This document shows, piece after piece, positions 9,777 through 17,091 of a stretch of 64,000 bases of DNA (its first letter is position 1; every line of letters starts with the position of its first letter). The stretch covers positions 1,333,501 to 1,397,500 of the forward strand of contig NZ_CP041025.1 of the NCBI RefSeq assembly GCF_006385135.1, given 5' to 3'. The translations under genes were made by a program, and so were the position numbers. The notes beneath the pieces were generated by a model, which worked only from the letters and a program-made list of their open reading frames with translations, made no database searches and was not told where the DNA came from. Source of the stretch: Paremcibacter congregatus. Lineage in GTDB: Bacteria; Pseudomonadota; Alphaproteobacteria; Sphingomonadales; Emcibacteraceae.

Positions 9777-10399
9777 CGCAGGGTCAGGTTGATGCGGCCG
9801 TCACTCATATGGGCCGGGGCGTCGGGTAATAGTCTGCGTACCCCGTGAAAGTTAAGCCGGGCCGGCCCGCCAAAGACCAGAATATCGCCGTCATTGAGCC
9901 GAATATTGACTGCCTTGCCGCCGCGCTCCTGGCCATAAAGCTGAAACATGGCAGAGCGGCCGATGGACAGGGAGATAATCGGCTGGGAGAAGTCATTCTC
10001 ATTTCTATCCTGATGCGGGCTGAGCGCAGACCCGGGGTCGTAGCGATTGATCAGACAACTGTCGGGACGAAAATCTTCATAACCACATTTTTCCGCCGCC
10101 GAGCGGGCGAGGCTTAATAAAGCCGCTGGCATCGGCGGCCAGGGCGTATTGGTTAGCGGGTCGGTTGGGCTATAGCGGTACCCTTTAGTATCCGATATCC
10201 ATCCGACGGTTCCGCAATTGGTCAATGCCACGGCCATGCGCCGCCCGCCGGGTGTTTTCATATGGCGGAACGGCGCCTGGTCAAGCAGCTGTTGAACAAT
10301 GTGCAAAACTTCCTGCCCGTCGAAAAAATTCGGCAGCAGGTAAACGCCTTCTTGCAGGCATTCTCTTTCGGGCCGTAAGGCGGAAAACAGATCGGTCAT
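9764..10399 (-). CDS. alkB: DNA dealkylation dioxygenase AlkB
   Basis: 211-residue Fe(II)/2-oxoglutarate dioxygenase that removes methyl lesions such as 1-methyladenine and 3-methylcytosine from DNA by oxidative demethylation. The iron ligands His129, Asp131 (LSPHQDRNE) and His185 (FHGVRR) and the 2-oxoglutarate-binding Arg202 and Arg208 fall within two residues of E. coli AlkB positions. Length is near the usual 216. It follows a 2OG-Fe(II) oxygenase by 25 bp on the same strand, and both diverge from ada, so the group is very likely Ada-controlled. Confidence 0.95.
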   Translation of the reverse strand: MTDLFSALRPERECLQEGVYLLPNFFDGQEVLHIVQQLLDQAPFRHMKTPGGRRMAVALTNCGTVGWISDTKGYRYSPTDPLTNTPWPPMPAALLSLARSAAEKCGYEDFRPDSCLINRYDPGSALSPHQDRNENDFSQPIISLSIGRSAMFQLYGQERGGKAVNIRLNDGDILVFGGPARLNFHGVRRLLPDAPAHMSDGRINLTLRQAL

Positions 10400-10424
10400 A
10401 AGGTTATTCTAATGGGTCGCGGGG

Positions 10425-11105
10425 TTATTTTCCATCATGAAATATGATCCCGAGGGCATGGCGGGTGCCCCAGCGGAGGGGGCTGACGCCATGACGTAAG
10501 GTCACGCGCGCATAGCCTCGGGCACTTTTTTCTGGTCGGTAATTGACAGCAAAGACAGCGGCTTCTCCCTGGGCGAGGGGGACGACTTGCGCTCTGGTTT
10601 GACGACGCGGACGAGTTTCGGTGAGAATAAATTCCCCGCCTGAAAAGTCATGCCCGGGCCTGTTCAGCTGAATCACCACCTGAAATGGAAAATACAGGGC
10701 GCCGTAGAGATCCTGATGCAGGCAATTATAGTCACCCGTCTGATATTTCAGTATGAGCGGCGTGGGGCGTTTCTGACCTTGGGTATGACAGTGCCGGATG
10801 AACATGCTGTGCTGATCCGGAAAGGTCAGACCACGGGTGCCTGTATGATCGGCCCATAGGCGGGCCAGGGGGACGAGCTGTGCATAAAGGTTTTCCCTTA
10901 AGAACTGTATCGCCTCTGGTAGGGGATAAGCGTAATATTTATAGTCGCCGCGCCCAAAGTTATAGCGTGCCATATGGATATGGCTACGAAACCGGCCTGT
11001 ATCATAAGTTTTTATCATTTCCTGACACTGGGCAGGAGTGAATATCTGGCCGAGGGGCGCAATCCCGTGATCCAGCAAGGCGGTAAGTTTTTCGAGTGGG
11101 CACAT
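10425..11105 (-). CDS. 2OG-Fe(II) oxygenase of unknown substrate, Ada-linked
   Basis: 226-residue protein resembling prolyl-4-hydroxylase-type 2OG-Fe(II) oxygenases (COG3826-like, from memory). Probable iron ligands are His130 and Asp132 (CLHQDLYG) and His205 (LRHGVSP), with Arg215 near the end a candidate 2-oxoglutarate ligand. The region between (FQVVIQLNRP, FSGGEFILTE) is the typical jelly-roll strand pair. It is the first gene of a two-gene unit with alkB and diverges from ada by about 190 bp, so a role in repairing or handling alkylation damage is inferred. It is not an AlkB paralogue: the N-terminal nucleotide-recognition lid is absent. Confidence 0.82.
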   Translation of the reverse strand: MCPLEKLTALLDHGIAPLGQIFTPAQCQEMIKTYDTGRFRSHIHMARYNFGRGDYKYYAYPLPEAIQFLRENLYAQLVPLARLWADHTGTRGLTFPDQHSMFIRHCHTQGQKRPTPLILKYQTGDYNCLHQDLYGALYFPFQVVIQLNRPGHDFSGGEFILTETRPRRQTRAQVVPLAQGEAAVFAVNYRPEKSARGYARVTLRHGVSPLRWGTRHALGIIFHDGK

Positions 11106-11293
11106 AGAACGGGTCTTTCAAAAAATAAGTAGTTCCGCATCGTAGACGTGAGAAGACGTCAGTTCACTCCGGTTGTTGTGTTGTAATTAAAAAGCAGAAA
11201 ACAGATTACGGCACAATATTCGGAGTTCAGCGGAGGAGACAAACTCTTAAGGTGATGCTTGACCAGATAGATTGAATTGAGGAGACTAGGTAA

Positions 11294-12364
11294 ATGACCG
11301 ATTATACAGAAAAACAGGCTTGGAAGGCGATCGCCGAACGTGACCCGACGTATGACGGGAAACTGTATTATGGCGTGATGACCACTGGAGTATTTTGTCG
11401 CCCGTCTTGTTCGTCCCGTCCGGCGAAACGTGCCAATATGAAGCTGTTCACTACCCCGCAGGCGGCGATGGAAGCGGGCTTGCGCCCATGTCTGCGCTGC
11501 CATCCAATGGATAATGCAGGGGGCAAGATCGGGCGTATCATGACAAAGGTCGCGGCCTATATTGATGGTCATGCCGAGGAGAGCCTGTCGCTTACCCTTC
11601 TGGCGGAGAAATTTTCCCTCAGTCCGGCGCATCTGCAGAAATCCTTTAAAGGACAGTTTGGGGTAAGCCCCAAGGCCTACCAGAATGCCCGGCGGCTCGA
11701 AGGTTTGAAACAGGCCTTGAAGGACGGCGATGATATTTCCGGTGCGATTTACGAGGCGGGGTATGGTTCGGTTAGTCGGGTCTATGAGCAGGTCGACGGG
11801 CGTATTGGCATGACGTTATCGGCTTATCGTGCCGGAGGACAGGGCGAACGCATCGCGTATGCCTATGGCCAGACGGCCTTGGGGCTGTTGCTGATGGCGG
11901 CGACGGATCGCGGGGTATGCTTTCTGCATTTCGGCGAGGAAAAAACAGCGCTCCGGGCACAGCTGGAAAAAGAATATCCCCATGCCGATCTTGTTCCGGG
12001 TTCGGCGGAAAATACGCCTGAGCTTGAGGCCTGGATTGCCGCACTTGATCATTATTTGACGGCAGGCGGCAGAAGTCCAGATATTCCCCTTCATCTCAAC
12101 GGCACCGCCTTTCAGATGAAGGTCTGGCGTTTCCTGATGGGCGTGCCGGAAGGAACAGTACGGAGTTATTCGGAAGTGGCGGAAGCCATCGGGGCGCCGA
12201 AAGCGATCAGGGCGGCGGCGTCGGCCTGTGCGGCCAATAATATAGCCCTTTTGGTGCCTTGCCACAGGGTGCTGCGGCGCGATGGAGGGCTCGGGGGGTA
12301 CCGCTGGGGGGAAGAGCGGAAGAGAAGCTTGCTGGATCAGGAGCGGAAGAAAGACCGGGTATAG
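11294..12364 (+). CDS. ada: Bifunctional DNA repair protein/transcription activator Ada
   Basis: 356-residue Ada. The N-terminal domain carries the four zinc/methyl-acceptor cysteines (Cys35, 39, 66, 69: FCRPSC and PCLRC), which accept methyl groups from phosphotriesters. An AraC-type helix-turn-helix region follows (about 85-180). The C-terminal O6-methylguanine transferase has the active-site Cys323 in VPCHRV. After self-methylation it activates its own and neighbouring repair genes. The start is supported by GAGGAG upstream. It diverges from the 2OG oxygenase-alkB pair and ends before a strong bidirectional hairpin. Confidence 0.96.
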   Translation: MTDYTEKQAWKAIAERDPTYDGKLYYGVMTTGVFCRPSCSSRPAKRANMKLFTTPQAAMEAGLRPCLRCHPMDNAGGKIGRIMTKVAAYIDGHAEESLSLTLLAEKFSLSPAHLQKSFKGQFGVSPKAYQNARRLEGLKQALKDGDDISGAIYEAGYGSVSRVYEQVDGRIGMTLSAYRAGGQGERIAYAYGQTALGLLLMAATDRGVCFLHFGEEKTALRAQLEKEYPHADLVPGSAENTPELEAWIAALDHYLTAGGRSPDIPLHLNGTAFQMKVWRFLMGVPEGTVRSYSEVAEAIGAPKAIRAAASACAANNIALLVPCHRVLRRDGGLGGYRWGEERKRSLLDQERKKDRV

Positions 12365-12380
12365 AAATGTGGCATGAAAA

Positions 12381-12405
12381 AAGGCGGGTGTGATACCCGC
12401 CTTTT
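12381..12405. terminator. Bidirectional terminator between ada and TonB receptor
   Basis: Perfect 9-bp stem AAGGCGGGT / ACCCGCCTT with a 5-nt loop (12390-12394), flanked by A-rich sequence on the left and T-rich on the right. It lies between the convergent genes ada (stop 12364) and the receptor (stop 12426) and can serve both. Confidence 0.85.
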
Positions 12406-12425
12406 GCTTGGATGGATCTAATTTC

Positions 12426-14747
12426 TTAGAAGTTATAACTGGCGTTCACGCCAATCGTCCGGGGCCGGTTGGTGAAGGTCGCCGGATCTTCCTGTTCGAA
12501 ATAGACCTTGTTGATTTCCGCCCGGGTATTAAGCAGATTGTTGACGAACAGCATTACCTGCCAGTTTTCAGTCCGCACGCCGGCTCTTAAATTCATCAGG
12601 CTATAGGCGGCAAGGTTTTGATTATACGGATGATCGGCGCGGTATTTTGTCCGGGTTTTCCCAACGTGAGAGAAATCCACCCGCACCATGCCATCCAGTT
12701 CATTTGTCACCGGGAAGTCCTTCTGGGCCGCGAGGTTAAGGTTCCATTTTGGCACGTTGAAGAAAGGATCACCAGCACGGCCTGAGTCCCGGAATTCAAC
12801 ACCACTGTCACCAATGGTCTGGGTTTCCGTAATTTTGGCGTCGGTGTAACTCAACATTCCGGTCAAAGTCAGACCTTCCATCGGACGGGCGGCGCTTTCC
12901 AGTTCGAACCCGTTTACGCGACCGGCTCCGGCATTGACGATAAACGGTGTGACGTTATATTCCCGCGCCTGAATATCATCCCAGTTTGTACGATAGACCG
13001 TGGCGTTAAAGGTCAGGCGGCCATCGAAGCCTTCTGTTTTAATGCCGAGTTCATAATTGACGATATCGTCGGATTTATACCGGGTAGGAATTTCCGTATC
13101 AACAAAACCGCCCTCAAGTCCTGGCGGGTTTAATCCTCCCTGGCGGAAGCCTTGCGCTACGGTAAAGAAAACCATCATATTATCGGTGGCCTGATAGGAC
13201 AGGCTGCCTTTGAAGGTGGTTTTGTTGAAGCTGGCTTCATCTTCCAGTTTCGGCTGGTTGAACGGGCCGCCAAAACCGTGAACCAGTTGGCGGGTTTCTG
13301 AGATATTTGAGTCAAAGTAACGCATGCCGGCGATGGCGGTCAGTTTATCTGAAATATCAAAGGTAACCTCGCCAAACAATGCAGTCTGCGTCATCTTGCC
13401 ATCAATTGTGCGATGGAAGAAAGATGGTTCCTGACCAAAAGGTGTGCCGCCGGCGCCGAGATAGTCATGATCCGGGCCGAAGACCCATGGACCGGTAGGG
13501 GCGCCGTCTGCGCCAACGGTCGCCACACGTACTTCCCAATCACGCTTTTCTTCGGCGTAAAGAGCGCCGACAACGAAGTTTACAGGACCGTCATAGTCTG
13601 AGGCAAGGCGAATTTCGTTACTCCAGATACTGCGTTGTTGTGGCTGATTGGTATAGGCGGGGACGGGCAGTCCGAAATAAACCAGAATTGGTGTGGAATC
13701 GAACCAGTAGTTTACTTCGCGGTCGAAATAAGATGAGGCCGCAGTTAGCTTAAGGGTATCAAAATCATAATCGAGCGTAATGCTGTAGATATCCGAATTG
13801 TCTGTAGAGGCGTCGAGGATATAGTCGCCGTTCACCAGATCACCCTGATATTCGGTATTATCTACTGTGCTGCCGTCAGCCAGAGGAATGGCGGCTCTTT
13901 TGGGATCTTCATGGAAGAAACGTTGACGACCGCCAATATCCATCTGTTGGTGAACCCACATGGCGGTCAGGGACATTTTTTCATTCGGTTCGAAACGCAG
14001 CATGGTGCGCAGACCGGTGGTCTTTTCTGTATTATAGTCTTCATTGCCGAGGCGAAGATTGTCGATAAATCCACTCTCGTCATGATGCCATCCAACTACA
14101 CGTACTGCAAATTTATCTTCGACGATTGGCAGGTTGACCATGCCATGAACAATATAATTTGTGCCCCCGTCTTTGGTTTGCGACAGGGTGCCGTCGACAT
14201 AACCTTCGGTCGCACTTGGGTTGGGTTTGTTGGTGATCATCTTGATGGTGCCACCAAAGGAACTCGCGCCGTATAGGGTGCCCTGTGGGCCGCGCAAGGC
14301 TTCAATCTGCTGCATGTCATAGACCTTGATGTCGACATTACGTCCGCCGCCATCTTCCGGGTTATTCCCCGTGAGAACAGCTTCATCAAGATAAATCCCT
14401 ACCGCGGAACTTGCGGAAGAGCCAACGCCCCTCATCAGATATAATTTGTCGCCAGGGCCTTGATCGATCATGTAAAGCCCCGGAACGCTATAGGCATAGT
14501 CGTCAAAATCCGACACTCCCATATCTTTCAGGGTACTTTCGCCGAGGGCGGAAACGCTCATGGCTACGGACTGGATATCCTGGGCGCCGCGTTTGGTCGC
14601 GGTGACGACGATTTCTTCGAAACCAATGGTTTCATCCTCGACTGCAAATGCGGAGGAGGTGGGGGAAAGAAGAAGTGCCGCGAAAGAGACACTGGTGATC
14701 AGACGTGAAGTTTTAGAGGAGGCGTTTTTTTGGGGGGTGTATACCAT
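12426..14747 (-). CDS. TonB-dependent receptor
   Basis: 773-residue outer-membrane active transporter. A signal peptide covers about residues 1-35 (LITSVSFAALLLSPTSSAFA). A TonB-box-like stretch (FEEIVVTATK) leads into the plug domain, which contains IEALRGPQGTLYGASSFGG. The barrel ends in Phe (NASYNF). The subfamily matches the partial receptor at the window start (same LRGPQGTLYG plug region and similar C-terminal sequence), typical of sphingomonad-like genomes with many receptors. The ligand is unknown. AGGAA precedes the ATG. The next gene upstream, an SNF transporter, is on the same strand but has its own terminator. Confidence 0.95.
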   Translation of the reverse strand: MVYTPQKNASSKTSRLITSVSFAALLLSPTSSAFAVEDETIGFEEIVVTATKRGAQDIQSVAMSVSALGESTLKDMGVSDFDDYAYSVPGLYMIDQGPGDKLYLMRGVGSSASSAVGIYLDEAVLTGNNPEDGGGRNVDIKVYDMQQIEALRGPQGTLYGASSFGGTIKMITNKPNPSATEGYVDGTLSQTKDGGTNYIVHGMVNLPIVEDKFAVRVVGWHHDESGFIDNLRLGNEDYNTEKTTGLRTMLRFEPNEKMSLTAMWVHQQMDIGGRQRFFHEDPKRAAIPLADGSTVDNTEYQGDLVNGDYILDASTDNSDIYSITLDYDFDTLKLTAASSYFDREVNYWFDSTPILVYFGLPVPAYTNQPQQRSIWSNEIRLASDYDGPVNFVVGALYAEEKRDWEVRVATVGADGAPTGPWVFGPDHDYLGAGGTPFGQEPSFFHRTIDGKMTQTALFGEVTFDISDKLTAIAGMRYFDSNISETRQLVHGFGGPFNQPKLEDEASFNKTTFKGSLSYQATDNMMVFFTVAQGFRQGGLNPPGLEGGFVDTEIPTRYKSDDIVNYELGIKTEGFDGRLTFNATVYRTNWDDIQAREYNVTPFIVNAGAGRVNGFELESAARPMEGLTLTGMLSYTDAKITETQTIGDSGVEFRDSGRAGDPFFNVPKWNLNLAAQKDFPVTNELDGMVRVDFSHVGKTRTKYRADHPYNQNLAAYSLMNLRAGVRTENWQVMLFVNNLLNTRAEINKVYFEQEDPATFTNRPRTIGVNASYNF

Positions 14748-14829
14748 GAGTAGTTCCTATCCGCTATATGTTTGTCGTTTTTAGTCAGCTCTTGCCGCAG
14801 CAAGATCAAGGCATCTTTTTTTTGGTTAT

Positions 14830-14853
14830 TGAAAATCATCGTATGATATTTCA
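14830..14853. promoter_or_regulatory. Inverted repeat upstream of TonB receptor
   Basis: TGAAAATCAT and ATGATATTTCA form near-perfect 10-bp arms around CGT, with one inserted base in the right arm. It sits 83 bp before the receptor start codon in AT-rich DNA. A second hairpin (CTTGC-CGCA-GCAAG, 14791-14804) lies closer, probably in the leader. A regulator binding site is likely but the regulator is unknown. Confidence 0.45.
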
Positions 14854-14913
14854 TATTTTATGTCAAATTTTATTTCATGTGTAAAGTAAGTGAGTGCGGT
14901 CAGGGCCAAACGG

Positions 14914-14953
14914 AAAAGGCCCGCTGCATTATTCCTAACGCATCGGGCCTTTT
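14914..14953 (-). terminator. Probable terminator of SNF transporter
   Basis: Perfect 10-bp stem AAAAGGCCCG / CGGGCCTTTT with a 20-nt loop, 16 bp past the transporter stop. The stem itself supplies the U-rich end on the minus strand. Confidence 0.7.
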
Positions 14954-14968
14954 CAAAAGGAGAGATTG

Positions 14969-16369
14969 TTATCCGGTGATCAGGGTGAGAAGGTTATTCA
15001 AATGTTCAACAGGATTACCAATGATCATCATGTAAACCACAATCGAAATACAAACCGGGGCGATATACTTGACACTGGTTTTGAGAAGCGCGAATTCGCG
15101 GCTGTCCCGGTGAAAGCCAACCTGTTCACATAGTGTATCCGGGGACATGGACCAGCCGACAAACAGGGCCAGCATCAGGGCGTTGACCGGTAACATGATA
15201 TTGGCGACAGTAAAGTCCATCAGACCAAAGAGGTTTTTGTCGGCAATCGGGGTGAAGTCGCTCAGTACATTAAAGGAAAGCAAGATCACAACACCGACAG
15301 CCCAGGCGCCGATACCCGCCCCCCAGGACGTGGTGCGGCGGGACATGCCCATATCTTCAAACCAGGCAATGACCGGTTCCAGCATGGCGAGAGCCGAACT
15401 GAAGGCGGCAAAGGCCAGAAGAATGAAGAACAGTGTACCAAAGATAACACCGCCGGGCATTTGACCGAAGGCTATGGGCAGGGTGGCAAAGATCAAGCCG
15501 GGACCTTCCCCCGGGGTGAGGTTATATTGGAAGACGATTGGAAAGATCATCAGGCCAGCCAACACCGCGACGATCGTATCTGCAAGCGCGATCAGCCCGG
15601 CGGACTTGGGCAGGGAAATTTTCTCTGGCAGATAGGCGCCATAGGTGATCAATGCACCAACCCCGATGGCGAGAGAGAAAAGAGCTTGTCCCAGGGCCAC
15701 CAGAACGGTATGGGCAGTGATTTTTGAGAAATCAGGATTGAACAGAAAGCTCAGTGCTTTTGACGCTTCCCCGGTAAACATGGCATAGGCGGACAGGAAG
15801 GCCAGAATGATGAACAGGCCAGGCATCATGATTTTAACCGCTGATTCCAAACCGTTTTTGACACCAAGGGAAATAATAACGATCACGGCGATCATATGGA
15901 TGGTGTGCCACAAAGTCAGGCGGGGCCAACTGCCGGTAAGTTCGCCGAACATGGCGCCGGATGCCGACCCATCAATATCGGTGAAACTTCCCGTGATGGC
16001 CTTGATGATATAATCAAGGGACCATCCGGCGACGATGCTGTAATAGGTTAGCCCCATTAAAGGCACAAGAATGCTGAGCCAACCTACAATTTTCCAGAAA
16101 GGATGGTGGCCGCGGCGCACCATTTCGGCCATGGTGCCGATGGCGCTTTTTTTACCGGCGCGCCCAAGCGCCAACTCTGACATAATCAGGGGAATCCCGA
16201 GCATCAGAACGAAGCCGATGTAGATCAGGACAAAGGCCCCCCCGCCATTTTCGCCGGCGATATAGGGAAAACGCCACAAGTTTCCAAGCCCGACGGCCGC
16301 CCCGATGGAGGCGAGCAAGAACGCTGACCGTGATGACCATTTGACATGTGTGACTTGAGTTTCGCTCAT
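14969..16369 (-). CDS. Sodium-dependent SNF-family transporter
   Basis: 466-residue LeuT-fold neurotransmitter:sodium symporter that imports amino acids or related amines with Na+. The family signature is at the N-terminus (AAVGLGNLWRFPYIAGENG, TM1 with the unwound Na+/substrate site). About 11-12 hydrophobic helices are visible, close to the bacterial SNF size. The substrate cannot be assigned. A clear ribosome site (CAGGGAAG) precedes the ATG. It is monocistronic: terminator downstream, AT-rich divergent intergenic region upstream. Confidence 0.93.
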   Translation of the reverse strand: MSETQVTHVKWSSRSAFLLASIGAAVGLGNLWRFPYIAGENGGGAFVLIYIGFVLMLGIPLIMSELALGRAGKKSAIGTMAEMVRRGHHPFWKIVGWLSILVPLMGLTYYSIVAGWSLDYIIKAITGSFTDIDGSASGAMFGELTGSWPRLTLWHTIHMIAVIVIISLGVKNGLESAVKIMMPGLFIILAFLSAYAMFTGEASKALSFLFNPDFSKITAHTVLVALGQALFSLAIGVGALITYGAYLPEKISLPKSAGLIALADTIVAVLAGLMIFPIVFQYNLTPGEGPGLIFATLPIAFGQMPGGVIFGTLFFILLAFAAFSSALAMLEPVIAWFEDMGMSRRTTSWGAGIGAWAVGVVILLSFNVLSDFTPIADKNLFGLMDFTVANIMLPVNALMLALFVGWSMSPDTLCEQVGFHRDSREFALLKTSVKYIAPVCISIVVYMMIIGNPVEHLNNLLTLITG

Positions 16370-16624
16370 TTTTTCTTCCCTGATTTTGTTTTGGAACAGC
16401 TTTCTGGACGGTTTTTATCTATTTGGCCAGCAACTGTATTTTATTGTCCCGATGTTAGTTCTATTTGAAAATGAAAGTAAAGCTATCTTTGTTAGATAAA
16501 ATATTACTTGATATTTCATGCATAAAACAATTTGTAGGCTTGTCAATTAAAAATAACACCCCTGACAGAGAATATGATATGAAGAAAAGCAGGATGTGAA
16601 GGGATAAATTCTGAAAGCAGAGCC

Positions 16625-17059
16625 ATGTTGACACAAGAAGTCGTTCATTCAGTATCGGTAACGGTAAGCAAAAATAAAGATCAGGTGTTTAATTATATAA
16701 GAGAGGGAAAAAACCTTTCGGAATGGTTGGTTGGGACCCCTGACGTCACGGAAATATCTCCGGGTGAGTATGAGGCATCCCGGGTTGAAATACGTTATAT
16801 TTTTATTGAAAGCCTGCCGTCCTCCGATCCTGAAGGGCAGGATCTTGTTTATTTCGATGTGGGGGCGGAAAGAGACAAGATGAACCGGCGGATCATGGCA
16901 ATACTGTCACCTGTTGCCGCGAAAGAGAATAAAATGCCGCAGTGTCATATTGAGTTGGTCGCCGGTCGGACTTCCGATATGAGCGACGTACGATGGCAGG
17001 ATGTTTGTGACCGCCATGAAGCGGAAATCCATAACCTGAAACTGATTCTGGATCGCTGA
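16625..17059 (+). CDS. SRPBCC-like protein of unknown function
   Basis: 144-residue cytoplasmic protein. The opening HSVSVTVSKNKDQVFNYIREGKNL resembles the first strand-helix of START/SRPBCC ligand-binding folds ("v.a..e.vf.yi.d..n...W"), and the strand pattern that follows is compatible. No catalytic motif is recognised. It is 32 bp upstream of the molybdoenzyme gene on the same strand and probably in its operon, so it may help bind the substrate or the enzyme (inference). The domain call is moderate. Confidence 0.6.
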   Translation: MLTQEVVHSVSVTVSKNKDQVFNYIREGKNLSEWLVGTPDVTEISPGEYEASRVEIRYIFIESLPSSDPEGQDLVYFDVGAERDKMNRRIMAILSPVAAKENKMPQCHIELVAGRTSDMSDVRWQDVCDRHEAEIHNLKLILDR

Positions 17060-17091
17060 AAATAACAGGCTGTGAGGGCGGAGGAAAAAAT

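Noticed and set aside
11106-11293. Ada box between ada and the 2OG oxygenase
   Set aside because: AAAAGCAGA at about 11189-11198 is only weakly similar to the E. coli Ada box; not enough to annotate a site.
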